In this document: positions 22,461-33,880 of the stretch, piece by piece
Layout of the letters: each line of letters begins with the position of its first letter
How positions within the stretch are numbered: the first letter of the stretch is position 1
Assembly (NCBI GenBank): GCA_022478985.1
Contig: JAKSZP010009243.1
Location: 1-64,000, forward strand
Direction: 5' to 3'
Length of the DNA: 64,000 bases
Source: Massospora cicadina
Taxonomy: Eukaryota; Entomophthoromycota; Entomophthoromycetes; Entomophthorales; Entomophthoraceae
Made by a program: the position numbers and the translations under genes
Notes under the pieces: generated by a model
Told to the model about the DNA's origin: nothing
Databases searched by the model: none
Seen by the model: the letters and a program-made list of their open reading frames with translations, nothing else

Positions 22461-23619
22461 CCCCAGTTCTGACCGCCATATATCTACATATTCATTTGGG
22501 TCACTTACAAGCAATCAAAGCGGCCTAACCAAGTAGGGAGAGGTTTGGGGAACCAACAGCACCAAAAATTTACCTACTAATAGTTGGCTAAGTAAGTCCT
22601 GTGTGTGGTTGGTCCAACCCAACCACGCAAAAGCTTCCTCAAAACAAAAACACCCAAAAAAGACCATAGATATATGAGGTATGCTAGCCCCAAATCGTCC
22701 TTTATTTTTATTTAAGAACATAAAAACAAGGGTGCTCTTTGACCAAAGCTCATCAGGGGAGAAACTGACAATGCTCCCCAGGAAGGGAATGTTAGGTTGA
22801 ATTTTCCAAAGTGTACTTTGGAATGGGCAGGTGCGCCTTATAAAGGCAGCACTTTGGGGGTCTCGCTTAAGTTAAAGATTAGGATCACACAATCTTAACC
22901 CTTTGCACTCCGCTGTCCCCTGAGAGGGGACAGCGGAGTGCAAAGGGTTAATCTAAAACTTGGGCAAGGCACAACCTAGCGCCCAAAATGACCAAACCAA
23001 AAAAAAATTTAATTGATTTCGAATCGGATTCAGAAAACTAAATCTGAGTAAAAATGTACAATCAGGATAAATCTCGATTGTTACATCATGCATCAATGGG
23101 GTTTGGTGTGATCTTCAAGTAAATTATCTCAAAATTTTAAGCAAAATCTTACAGCTGTTTTATAAATAGAAAATGGACTACCACCATATAAAAAACCATT
23201 ATGACATCTATTATGTGCATATAAGATCATCACAGTAAAGTTTCATCATAGTGGTAAACATTATAGGCACTGACAGATCAAAAACAATAATGTTCATGGG
23301 GTTCCATTAAGACGCAAAGGCTGATAAATAATGTTATTTTTCAGGAGCAGTGCAACATATGATTTGGCCTTACTTTGGAAATTACTGAATATCTGTATAC
23401 CAAAATCCACGCACTGTGGTAGAAAGGCGAAACAGAAACCCATGTTGCAACTTAGAACTCTTTTCTGATCATGTTAAAATTCAGGTTTGGCTAATACCTT
23501 ATTGGATTGACCAATACAAATAGAAATGAACCAAGTAGTGGCCTTATCTCATTTAATTCCTATAACAGAACATTTATTTTTTTATGCTTTTGGTCAATTG
23601 AGTAAAATAGGTTTACCCA
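22461..23619. other. X internal interval without clear coding
   Basis: No domain could be recognised between the protease relic and the insertion site of Y. The interval contains the 57-bp palindrome at 22895-22951. The short open frames are not supported by any motif. Confidence 0.3.
22895..22951. mobile_element. 57-bp palindrome: two piggyBac-like MITE ends joined head to head
   Basis: A left arm of 27 bases starts TTAACCCTTTGCACTCCGCT and is followed by a 3-base centre (GAG). The right arm is its exact reverse complement. Both ends carry TTAA. The terminal 27 bases equal the left end of the 185-bp MITE at 41055-41239. It looks like the minimal remnant of that MITE after loss of its interior, or a hairpin-only insertion. 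TTAA targets with ends starting CCC are typical of piggyBac-type transposons. Confidence 0.75.
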
Positions 23620-23624
23620 ATGAC
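23620..23624. repeat. left target-site duplication of Y
   Basis: ATGAC immediately before the 5' LTR is repeated at 29678-29682 immediately after the 3' LTR. Confidence 0.9.
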
Positions 23625-24774
23625 TGTAAGTCCTGGGGAATGACCCCTGTGCTTGGATTGGGCACTCTCCCATTTCCAAATAAAAGGGTCCAAAGAGGGC
23701 GGCTGTACCCCTCGTTGCCTTGGGTGACCTCGCCCACATGGTAGACGAGTGTGGTAACAGCTCTCCCTCTTTGGATCCCTCCCCAAGTTCCCACGCTCAC
23801 CTCAGCTGAACTTGTCTGCCAGATCAGGGAAATCTGCACTGAGATCACCAAATTGAAGTGATTGGTCCAAAGCCAATTGAAATCAAGCCCAACAATCGGA
23901 ATCCAAATAGTCAAAAAGGGATGAAGATTAATTTTTTGGCCATAATAGCCAATGGTTTTGATTTTGCCAGCAGTGTGATCTCAAAACTAACTACCTCTTG
24001 AAATTGTTGGAGATCATCCCCAACGTGCCAGTAGTATCATCAGAAACCATTGATGATAGCTCAAAGCTCCTATCCAGCAAATTGGGAGTTGCAGCTGGCA
24101 CAACTCTTTTGACTGAATGAATGGCCCAGCAACCAGGCATAGGCGGGTAGGGCATCCCAAACCCATTTCCAACCAATTGGGACCACCCCTACATAAGGTG
24201 TCCCTGGGGAATTCCAATTGCTCGTTGGTCCAAATGCCATCACACTAACTGCTGGAAATGCAGTCAAGCCTCAGTTCAGGCGTTTGAGGTTAAACTGACA
24301 GCAACTCGGCCTGTAGCTGAATCCTTTGATGTCAGTTCCTATTGAGCTTATCCGCCCCCATCCCAACAAAAACTGCTGGTTAGGTCAAATTTGAGGGACC
24401 CAAATCCTGCTTATTCCCACATCAATCGACCACTATTTAATCTGTTGCATTGCACTGAGAAAATTGTTAATTGATTTTCTTCCTTATTTTCCATCAAAAA
24501 ATCCTTTCCCCAACTTTAATTTTTATGTTGGAAAATAAACCGCCCTTTCCACCGGCACTCCAACACCCCTCAGGGTTTATGCCCATGTTCATCTGGTATT
24601 TCATTGTGTGTCTATACACAACTATGGCTCATAGGCAATTATTGGCGGAACTTCTTCCCAGTTCTATAACCGTCATACCAGCAGTAGTGCCTTAGACGTT
24701 CTTGTTTACCGTTTGGGTGCTTCAGCACCTAGGCTGGCAGGCCAGTCTAATTCTAACTTGCTGTTTGCCTGACA
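23625..24774 (+). repeat. 5' LTR of element Y
   Basis: This 1150-bp LTR starts TGTAAGTCCTGGGGAATGAC and ends TTTGCCTGACA, with the usual TG...CA termini. The matching copy is at 28530-29677. In the first roughly 275 aligned bases I count about 15 differences, mostly transitions. Confidence 0.92.
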
Positions 24775-24999
24775 TAATCGACTGACCATTATTCCTAACC
24801 ATTTCTTCTCATTTCATAGATATTGGCGCAGCAATGGTTTCTTATCTTAAACTGAACCAGGTTGTGAAGAAAATTTACCCTGGCCATGTTAGCCTAGTAC
24901 CACTCATAATGTACAATCCACATCCTGTAGTTGCCGCAGTTATTGTGCCCTTGTCAGTATGTTCTGAATATCCGACTTGAGAAGGGTTTACTCCCACTA

Positions 25000-25210
25000 T
25001 GAACCTAGTGGTTTCCCCCAATCTCCTATTATCTCTTCGGTATTGCTGAGTTCAACTACAGCTACCTATAAAGAGAACCTCGCTTACTTCCTACTACTTA
25101 TGAAGAATAGTGTCAGGTCCATCACGTTTTACTTTGAGGCTTTGGTGTATACTGGAGCTGCAGGCAATTTTATGAGTGTTGAACTACCCAAAAAATGGAG
25201 CTTGACCTGA
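25000..25210 (+). pseudogene. Y aspartic protease, active-site aspartate lost
   Basis: ENLAYFLLLMKNSVRS and then FEALVYTGAAGNFMSVEL are the protease core. DTGA is expected, but the codon for Asp reads Tyr (YTGA at 25148-25159). The enzyme would normally process the polyprotein. The frame breaks soon after at a stop. Confidence 0.75.
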
Positions 25211-25479
25211 TTGTAGGTCCTTCAGCGATGGTTACTTCTTCAGCCTCCCAGACCTCTTACCTAGTCCTTCAGCCAGTTTCTTTCTCAGTACACCAGTTCA
25301 GCTTTTGTAATCAGTTCGCAGCTATGTTAAACTTGGTGTTTCCAGTTATTTTGGGGGTTGGATGGTGGTGCCAGCAACATGTTAAGGTTCATCTTGATCA
25401 AATATGTTGTCATTTGCCAATTATCAAACGGGGGGAGAATTTCCCCTAGTTAAAACTCTCAAGAAAACACAAGACCGCA

Positions 25480-26330
25480 GCTCCATTACTTCCCTCATTT
25501 CCCCTTCAGGCCTTCCGTCTGATTTTCCCAAAGTATTGATGTGCTATAAAAGTATCTTTGATTATGAGAAGGCAGACTGTCTTCCCCCTCACACAAAATT
25601 CAACTTAGGATTCTGTACAACGGTACAGTTGATAACATCAACTGCCCCTTGTATCCACACATGGCAGAAGAGGAGGCAGCTCTTAACACCTGGTTAGATA
25701 GTATGCTCAAGAAAGGATGGTTGTTTAAAGAGATTTCGCCAATTTCCTCCCCCATTGTTTTCTCCAAGAAGGCCGATGGTTCTCTCCATCCCTGTGTGGA
25801 TAATGGGCACCCAAATAAAATTACAATGAGCGATTCCTACCCTTTACCCCTTTAGAAGACTATCAGTCATACAATTGCAAAGTCTCAATTGTTCTCCAAG
25901 CTTGATCTCGTCAGTGCCTTTAACCAAATAAGAGTAATGGAAGGTCAAGAATGGCTTACTGCAATTTGTACCAACCGAGGTATCTTTTAGTTCCGCGTAA
26001 TGCCCTTCAGGCTGAAGAACGCGCCAGCCACATTCCAAAGAATAGTTGATAGCGCGCTGGGTGACCTCTAGTTTATATGCATGGTCGCATATATTGATGA
26101 CATCTTGGTTCATTCCCCAAATCCTAAACAACATGCTATAGTTTTAGAGGCAGTCGTGGCTGCTTTGCACAAGGCGGGCCTGTTTGTCAAGTACTTGAAA
26201 TGAGAGTTTTATAAGGAGGAAGTTACCTTTCTCGGGAACCTGGTCTTAAAAGATGGTTATGCAATTCCGCTCAACAGGTTAGATGCCATCTGCGAGTGGC
26301 CAACTTTAACAACCTAGAAACAATTATGGA
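25480..26330 (+). pseudogene. Y reverse transcriptase
   Basis: The segment before RT reads LPSDFPKVLMCYKSIFDYEK and LPPHTKFNL. RT proper runs from MAEEEAALNTWLDSMLKKGW through SSPIVFSKKADGSLHPCVD, KLDLVSAFNQIRV and FRVMPFRLKNAPATFQ to AYIDDILVHS, with an intact YIDD at 26090-26101. The thumb includes LHKAGLFVKYLK. Internal stops near 25.85, 25.99 and 26.20 kb break the frame. This is the template for recognising the damaged copies in M1 and W. Confidence 0.88.
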
Positions 26331-26335
26331 GTTTT

Positions 26336-27175
26336 TTGGGCACTATTATTTTCCTAAAGAAATTTTTCCCAGCCCTTTCCCAGTTGGCTGCTCCGCTCCA
26401 CCCCCTCATGGGTAAGAATATGCCTTTCCATTGGACTCCTGAATGCCAGCAGGCATTCAAGTCAATTAAAGAAGTATTCTTATTACCCCCTATTCTGAAA
26501 CACGTAGACCCATCCAAACCGTTTAACATCGCTTGTGATTCTTCAGCAATAGCAGTTGGAAAATTTCTGCTCCAGGAGCATGATGGTTTAGAATATCCGG
26601 TTGCCTATTTTCTGTAAGTTCTCTTCAACTGAGAAATCATGGCCATTTATGATAAGGAATTGGCGGCTGTAGCATGGGCATTGACTCATTGGCGGTACCT
26701 GTTACGGGGTGCCCAGCATAAGTTAACTGTACGTACAGACCACCAAGCTCTTTTATACTTCCGCATACCACAAAAATTGGCACACAGGCAGGCTTTTACC
26801 TATATGGATTTATGCAGTTTCAATTTTAAATATGAATTCGTGAAAGGTGCATTAAATGTACTTTCCAACTTTCTTAGCCACAATTTGGCCCATTGCCCCA
26901 TTGACTCAGAGGAAGTGGACTTGGTTACTGTGATCCCCACCACCCATATCCTATATATTGTCACACCTGTGGTCGCCTCAGTAGAATTAGATCCAGATGA
27001 TCCACTTATATCACAGGTTTTGGAAGCACAGATGTCCTTCCCCAAAGAAATGGAATTACTTGAGCAATTATCCCTTCAGACCTACAAACATTCCCAGTAT
27101 TCCTTGGTGAAGGGTCTCATCTATTTTTGGTTGCAGGTTTGGATTCCTCCTTCCCATAGAGCCAAGGTGTTTTGA
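26336..27175 (+). pseudogene. Y RT connection, RNase H and linker
   Basis: Two long open frames cover this part. The first (26336-26617) has LSQLAAPLHPLMGKNMPFHW (connection) and RNase H start PFNIACDSSAIAVGKFLLQE, where the first Asp of the usual TDAS motif is kept as CDSS. The second (26639-27175) starts MAIYDKELAAVAWALTHWRY and has RTDHQALLYF. The linker to integrase follows to VWIPPSHRAKVF. A frameshift near 26.62 kb separates the two. Confidence 0.87.
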
Positions 27176-27990
27176 GTGCATCATGACCCTCCCACGATCA
27201 GCCATCTGGGCAACAAAAGATAAATTAAATTGATCAAGTGAACTTATAACTAGGCGGGCTTAACTAAGGAAGTTCCAGCCTGGATTGCTAATTGCGTTAC
27301 CTGTGCTTGAGCCAAGTCAGACCACTCAGGAAGGAATGGTCTCCTCACCCATTACAACAGGCGGAGGGTCCATGGACATCGGTGTCTGTGGATTTTATTG
27401 TCGAACTCCCCTATTCTAATGGGTTTATGGTGGTGATGGTTGTGGTCAATCACTTCACCAAATTTTCCCTCTTTATTCCCTGTGCTTCTGCAATCACGTC
27501 TGAAGAAACCGCTCATTTCTTTGTACGCCATGTGTTCTCAATGTTTGGTCTCCCACAAGAGATCATCAGTGACCTTGGGCCCCAATTTACAGCGTGGTTC
27601 TGGAATGAGCTTTTATCCATCTTAAAAATCTCCCCCTACCAATCTACCGCATACCACCCCCAATCCGATGGACAAACTGAGCAGATTAATTAAATCTTAA
27701 AAACAGTATCTGCGTTGTTATGCGGCGGCCGCACAAGATACCTGGGCTGATGACCTCCCTCTCACCCAATTTGCCTATAATAACGAAACTCACGCTTCTT
27801 TGGGGTTTTATCCCTATTAAGCAACGTTGGGTTATAACCCCTCTTTCTTGGTCAGTCCCCATTTGCGTTCCAAGGTTCCTGCTGCCTCAGATCATGTTGA
27901 GCACATATGGTCTACCCAGTCATTAGTGTGGGAGCATCTCACAAAGGCTATCAACAATTATAAACGGTTTGAAGATTGAAAATGGCTTCC
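27176..27990 (+). pseudogene. Y integrase
   Basis: The zinc-binding part reads HHDPPTISHLGNKR and then AWIANCVTC. The core follows in frame 27292-27693: VSVDFIVELPYSNGF, MVVVNHFTKFSLFIPC, GLPQEIISDLGPQFTAWFWN and HPQSDGQTEQIN. The first catalytic Asp is Asn (codon 27448-27450), while the second Asp and the Glu remain. After a stop the chain continues DTWADDLP and LGYNPSFLVSPHLRSKVPAA. Integrase would insert the cDNA; this copy cannot. Confidence 0.87.
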
Positions 27991-28119
27991 TGGTCACAAT
28001 ATCGCAGCAGGCTTGCATGTTATGTTAGATACTCGCCATCTGCGGATGCAGGTACCTTCCCAGAAGTTTGCAAGCAAGCGTTTGGGTCCCCATCTAGTGG
28101 TAGAAGACTTGGGGAATAG

Positions 28120-28420
28120 TGCTTCTAGTTGAAACTATCAGCTCATTGGAAACAGCACCCTGTCTTTCACGTGTCTCAGTTGTCCCCATTAAAGGAGATC
28201 ATTTCCGCTGAACCTAAGTTAATTGTGATAAAGGATGCAGAGGAAGCCGAGGTGGAAAAAATCTTGGCGTCCCACAAATCCTGGAAGTTGGTTCAGTATC
28301 TCGTCATGTGGAAAAGGTATCCAGCCTATGATAATTGTTGGGTTAAGGCTTAGGATTGTGCTAGTTGCATGGAACTGGTTGAAGCATTCAATGAGTCCCC
28401 CCAACGCTCCCCATCCCCCC
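28120..28420 (+). pseudogene. Y integrase C-terminus and chromodomain
   Basis: The HPVFHVSQLSPLKE block is the usual junction after integrase. The chromodomain runs from about 28.25 kb: VEKILASHKSWKLVQYLV, MWKRYPAYDNCWVKA, and after a stop CMELVEAFNESP. Chromodomains steer chromovirus integration, often towards marked chromatin. The aromatic pattern (Leu-Val-Gln-Tyr-Leu, Trp-Lys, Tyr, Cys-Trp) fits the family. It places Y, and by homology M1 and W, among chromoviruses. Confidence 0.85.
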
Positions 28421-28511
28421 AAAAAGTTGCAACTGTAATGGCAATCAAATTGCCCAAAGCGCACAAAAATGCAACCCAAATGCAGTTTCCCGGTGGTGGT
28501 GCCCTTCCTTT

Positions 28512-28529
28512 AGAAAAAGGAAAGGGTAA
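28512..28529 (+). promoter_or_regulatory. polypurine tract of Y
   Basis: AGAAAAAGGAAAGGGTAA lies directly before the 3' LTR and is the expected primer for plus-strand synthesis. Confidence 0.85.
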
Positions 28530-29677
28530 TGTAAGCCCTGGGGAATGACCCCTGTGCTTGGATTTGGCACTCTCCCATTTCCAAGTAAAAGGTTCCAAAG
28601 AGGGCGGCTGTACCCCTCGTTACCTTGGGTGACCTCGCCCACATGGTAGACGAGTGTGGTAACAGCTCTCCCTCTTTGGATCCCTCCCCCAGTTCCCACG
28701 CTCACCTCAGCCAAACTTGTCTGCTGGACCAGGGAAATCTGCGCTGAGATCACCAAATTGAAGTGATTGGTCCAAAACCAAATGAAATTAAGCCCAACAA
28801 TCGGAATCCAAATAGTCAAAAAGGGATGAAGATTAATTTTTCGGCCATAATCGCCAATGGTTTTGATTTAGCCAGCATTGTGATCTCAAAACTAACTCCC
28901 TCTTGAAATTGTTGGAGATCATCCCCAACGTACCAGTAGTATCATCAGAAACCATTGATGATAGCTCAAAGCTCCTATCCAGCAAATTGGGAGTTGCAGC
29001 TGGCACAACTCTTTTGACTGAATGAATGGCCCAGCAACCAGGCATGGGCGGGTAGAACATCCCAAACCCATTTCCAACCAATTGGGACCACCCCTACATA
29101 AGGTGTCCCTGGGGAATTCCCATTGCTCGTTGGGCCAAATGCCATCACACCAACTGCTGGAAATGCAGTCAAGCCTCATTTCAGGCGTTTGAGGTTGAAC
29201 TGACAGCAACTCGGCCTGTAGCTGAATCCTTTGATGTCAGTTCCTATTGAGCTTATCTGCCCCCATCCCAAAAAAATTCGCTGTTTAGGTCAAATTTGAG
29301 GGACCCAAATCCTGCTTATTCCCACATCAATCGACCCCTAGTTAATCTGTTGCATTGCACTAAGAAAACTGCTGGTTAAAATTTCTTTCTTTATTTTCCA
29401 TTAAGTTTTTTTCAATTCTAGTTTTTTATGTTGGAAAACAAACCGCCTTTTCTTCCGGCACTCCAACACCCCTCAGGTTTTATAGCCATGCTTATCTAGT
29501 ATTTCTTTATGTGTCTATACATGATTATGGCTCATAGGCAATTATTGGTGGAACTCCTTCCCAGTTCCATAACCGTCATACCAGCAGCAGTGCCTCAGGC
29601 ATTCTGGTTTACCATTTGGGTGCTTCAGCACCTAGGCTGGAAGGCCAGTATAATTCCAACTTTCTGTTTTCCTGACA
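28530..29677 (+). repeat. 3' LTR of element Y
   Basis: This 1148-bp copy of the LTR at 23625-24774 starts TGTAAGCCCTGGGGAATGAC and ends TTTTCCTGACA. Confidence 0.92.
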
Positions 29678-29682
29678 ATGAC
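29678..29682. repeat. right target-site duplication of Y
   Basis: ATGAC matches 23620-23624. Confidence 0.9.
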
Positions 29683-29794
29683 CCTTAATCCCATGCTAAC
29701 CAATTCATGTTCAATCAAGATAAATTGATAAGGAAATCAAAGGTACAAAAGAAAAAATTTAATTAAATCATTTGAACGGTATTCCAGGTAGTTT

Positions 29795-32320
29795 GTGCAA
29801 GACAATTATGACCTCAGTTGTGTCAAAGGTATTGTTCATAAAGTTGACATTGATCAGCTACCACAACATATGTGGCTTATCAGATGTTTATGGGAGAGTG
29901 AGACCATAGTTGACAATGAGGCCAATAAATTATTTGAGCATGAGCTATTGGTTCCATTTTCTAGCCCTTGGGAGAGTACAATTATGTTGTAAAAAAAGAT
30001 GAACCAACCACGTTGGCATAGATTACTGTCAGCTGAATAAAATAACAGAAAAGGGCTCATACCCACTACTGCTGATTGCCAATGCTTTTGATCGCCTAGG
30101 AGGGGCTTAATTATTTTTGGAAATGGATCTCATACATGGGTATTGGCTGATCTGAACTACCTATGGTGGATAAAGAAAAATTGCTATCATTATTAGTCAT
30201 GGAGATATCAGCTGATGCAGATGCCTCATGGTCTTTGCAAAGTACCAATAATATTCCAATGAGCAATGGATATGGTGTTAGGTAATATGAAGTTGTCATG
30301 CGCTATTGTCTACTTAACAATATCAAGGTTTCAGTTGCACTTTACAGATCACCTTAAACTCTTGGAAGAAATTTTCAGAGAACTATCAGCAGCAAATATG
30401 AATATAAATCTCACAAATAACATTTTAAAAAAAGATATGGAAACTTGAGTTTCATCATTGACACTAATGAACTACACCCTTAAAAACCCAAGTTTGAGGC
30501 ATCTCTGGCCCATAACCCAACCAAAGAGTGCTCAAGATATGCAGGTATTTTTAAAATGGCCAGCTATCTATACCTGGTTTAATAAAAACTTTGCTTCCAT
30601 TGCTGAGACGCTTTTTCAGTTTTTAAAAGATTCCAAGATAAGATTTGTACGTTATAAGGAAGCCCAGGGCTCCTTTAATGCTCTTAGAATATACTTGAGG
30701 ATGGAATCAATGTGATATCCAAATTTTGATTGGCGTTCATTAATCAAACTGATGAATCCTTGATGGCAGTCAGTGAAATGTTGAGTCAGGTGGACAAAAA
30801 GTGAGAACATCCTGTAGCATATGAGAGCCATAATTTGAGTAAGAAAAGAGCAAAATTATACTGTGACCAAGCAGGAATGCCTTAAAGTAATATACGCCTG
30901 TAAGCAGTTCAGAGTATTTATACACAAAGTCCATTATACTAGGGTAACAGACCATTTCTCATAGAGAGGTTGCATAACCCAAAGTAGCCTGAAGGGAGGT
31001 TGGTCCAACGGACTTTAAATTTACAAGCATACAATTATTAGATCATGCACCAAGCAGGTGCCACGCATCAAAACAATGATAGATCGTAAAAGTTGCCACT
31101 ATTCTAGTGCTGCAGAGTGAGAAAATTGTTATATGAGAAGATGATTACTGGGGATATTGGGGAGCATCCAACGGAGTTTTAGGAAGCATTAACCAAAAAC
31201 GATGTAAATCATAAAGATCATTAAGGGTCAGTTGTTTAAAATTTTTGAGGGAAAAACCCTACTTTTTCAATGGCTATCTGAACGCACCACAATTATCAAT
31301 GAAGCTTCTTATTTTACTAGAAATGAAGGCCTGTGGAAAACCCTAGTGTAAGTTCATTAGGATTACTACTGGGAACCCCTTATTTCTGACGTTGCAGAAA
31401 ATCTTGCTTATTGTGCGATTTGTCAGGCATACAAGCCCTTTAAAAAACCACTAACTTCCAGCATGCGGAGCCTATATTGCGTGGCATACTTTATTCATTG
31501 ATTTAGTAGGGCCTTTGATTACACTTATGAGAAGAGTCATTATGTTATGGTAACTATCAATCAATTGGCGCATTGGTAAGAGAAACGATATATAGCTAAA
31601 GTAGATGCCAGAAGAACTTCCAAGTTTATAAGGGAACAGTTAATTTATTATCATGGATGCCCTCATGTTATTCTAGCTGTTAATAGCAGCAACTTTACTA
31701 CAAACGTCATTATGAAATTAAACAATTTATTGATACAAAAAGAATTATTGATTAAGGCCTTATCATCCAGAAATTAATAGGATTATTGAAAGGGTAAATG
31801 GTAGTATGGCTGCTACCTTAAAAATCTTATCATTTGAAAATATACAACTGGGTAATTTATTTGTTGGTGGCAACTTTTGCCTATAATCTAAGTTAACACT
31901 CATCAATGGGTTTTCCCCTTTTTAATTACTTCATAAAAGTTGGGCCAGTTTGCCCCAATTTTATATTCTGCCTTTAAACCAAATCCTTTAATGCGCCTCT
32001 ACAGTATTTGGAGAGATTGAAAAAATCTTTGATATGTATACAGTCCTATACCTACGCCAATACTCTCTAATGGAAGCTCAAGTCTAAAGAATATGGGGAT
32101 GCAAAATGGCCAGCTCTTCCAATTTTTCAAATTGGCAATAGAGTTATTTATTGTGATACCCCTGAATTTGGACGACGTAATAGATTAGACAAGCTCTAGG
32201 TGAACCTTTTTAGGTCATCAACAACTTGGCATTGGATGTCTATATGACTAAGGACCTCTCTAATGGTTGTATCATGAATGTGGTGCATGCTAAGCTTCTA
32301 AGAGCATGCATTTGATTGTT
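29795..32320 (+). pseudogene. X pol: RT, RNase H and integrase, heavily decayed
   Basis: RT begins with QDNYDLSCVKGIVHKVDI, as in V1 and Z. The catalytic YLDD reads YLTI at 30311-30322, so both aspartates are gone. The thumb reads LLEEIFRELSAANMNINL, and the connection AQDMQVFLKWPAIY. RNase H remnants near 30.86-30.95 kb include QECLKVIYACKQFRVFI. Integrase traces follow: HPEINRIIERVNGSMAATL near 31.77 kb, and VIYCDTPEFG near 32.15 kb. Stops occur every few dozen codons. Synteny with Z pol is clear throughout. Confidence 0.75.
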
Positions 32321-32616
32321 AAAATGTTGCGACTCTTTTTGTTACTTTTTATACCTAAAGTACTAAAATCAGGAGTCTGTTTATTATTAAGGGTATAGTT
32401 TAATGACATCAGTTTTCAGAAATGGTTAATTAACACATCTTTTGTGGCTCTGTCATCATTTTCTAGCTATGTATATCCAGTAAATCCGGAATTTGGTCTA
32501 TGTTTTCAGCAACATATACCGCCATTGGGCTTCCGCCGCCTCCAGGATATGTGAGGTTGTGCAAAATAATTTGTTTCAAAAAACATGTTTAAGAATCAAA
32601 CTAATTAAATGGGTGA

Positions 32617-33272
32617 TGTGTTGAATTTTAACCAGTTTATGCTTTTCAACATGTTCTTTTACCAGTGATTTATTGGAGGATGATCCCTGATATGATTCAT
32701 TAGTATCAATGATTTTTAGGCTTTCTAAGATGTAAGTTTCATTTTTGCATTCAATCATTTAAAGCTACATCAAAAAATATTAAGCTCCCAGTGAGGGAGC
32801 TCCATTTTTATAAAATATGATTTATTTGAGGATAGACTTCCTTGAGTTAATGTGGATGATCCCCAATAGTTTCTCTTTTACCAGACTCAAGGTCACAATT
32901 GCCACCACTTGAGAATAGATCCAATGGAAGTTACATGCAATAGAATGTCAAATGCTTCAGGTCAATGGATAGAAGTAAAATTATTCTCTGACAACCAGTG
33001 CTGATAATTCTCTAATGGCCATAAAATTGACATGAGTGACATACTTATGAAGATATATCCTAAATAAAATTATCTTGTTCCTGGTCCTACTAGATTTAAC
33101 AAATAAACGTTTTATTTTATTGTTGGCTTGAAGTGCCTAATAAATTTAAGTAAACAAAGGTCAAATTTTTCCTGAACTGTTACCAGCTCAAAATTGTGCT
33201 TCCTATTGTCATTTAGGAAGCTTTGTTAGTTAAAAAATACTCCCTTGAAAATTTTTTCAGTGGCACTTTTTA
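32617..33272 (+). repeat. 3' LTR of element X
   Basis: This is the second copy of the repeat at 18551-19204, followed directly by the continuation of W. The left boundary is uncertain by a few bases. Confidence 0.75.
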
Positions 33273-33277
33273 AAAGT

Positions 33278-33875
33278 TGGGTGCCGTTGCTTTATCTCTG
33301 ATGCATTGGCGGTATCTCTTACAAGGTGCCAAGCAACTGCAGTGGTGCTCACTTATCACATATTGCTCATTTTACTATTGTAAGCCGCAGGAGTCTGTTT
33401 TAAAAAATGCAAGCACATTGGGACCTCCTGAGTGTTTAATTTCTAGTACAAGTCTCACATGGGATCCACACATACTTTACCAGAGATTCTTGGTAACAAT
33501 TTTTCATTAGGGACTAGCATTATTGGTTACTCTGAACTAGTGAGAGTAAATCTCTTGAGCAAATTATGGCACATTATTCCACAGTTATTGCCATCATATC
33601 TCCCTCCACTCCACTTTTCTGAACCCAAACCTAAATATATACTGACACCCAAGCCCCAAATTTAACTCCCAAAGAAACTGCACCCAATACTGAGTCTAAG
33701 AGTGATGAAAGGGCAAGCGCTACTGCATGAGGACTGGATGTTTAAAAGGTTCTCTCTTGGATAGTGTTTGCTCTACATGCAGTGGATGCTGAAATTCTTG
33801 ACCTTATGTCTTAGATTGTCATCAATAAAGTTCCATCATGGTGGTATTCTAAAAAGGCTAGGGTAATTTATCTAC
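33278..33875 (+). pseudogene. W piece 2: RNase H remainder and linker
   Basis: GAVALSLMHWRYLLQGAK continues the RNase H interrupted at 18.55 kb. CKPQESVLKNAST follows, aligned with RIPQKLAHRQAFTYM of Y. The linker shows many stops and ends in ARVIYLHD at the insertion site of Z. The next residue (Lys-Val-Cys) is found across Z at 42.28 kb, which proves the split. Confidence 0.75.
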
Positions 33876-33880
33876 ATGAC
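33876..33880. repeat. left target-site duplication of Z
   Basis: ATGAC, repeated at 42278-42282. Confidence 0.9.

Larger units (their letters stand above)
23625..29677 (+). mobile_element. Element Y: chromodomain-bearing Ty3/gypsy element lacking gag
   Basis: Complete LTR pair, polypurine tract, and a perfect 5-bp duplication (ATGAC) define a 6053-bp insertion inside X. The interior is only 3755 bp. It holds protease, RT, RNase H, integrase and a chromodomain in the normal order. Only about 275 bases separate the 5' LTR from the protease, so gag is missing. Stops and catalytic changes (protease Asp to Tyr, first integrase Asp to Asn) show it is dead. The protein order matches M1 and W, which are older relatives. 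Confidence 0.92.
18551..33272 (+). mobile_element. Element X: Ty3/gypsy LTR retrotransposon, interrupted by Y
   Basis: Two direct LTRs bound gag, protease and pol remnants in plus orientation. X sits inside the RNase H region of W. The flanking 5-mers are AGAGC (18546-18550) and AAAGT (33273-33277), which could be a decayed duplication differing by two transitions. A primer-binding-site-like sequence follows the left LTR. Element Y (23625-29677) is inserted between protease and RT. Without Y, X would be about 8.7 kb. The pol sequence is most like that of Z and V2. No chromodomain was seen. All coding parts are badly broken. Confidence 0.75.

Noticed and set aside
28919..29209. Minus-strand frames repeated in both Y LTRs (also 24014-24267)
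   Set aside because: They recur because the LTR is duplicated; they have no start context or motif that suggests a gene.
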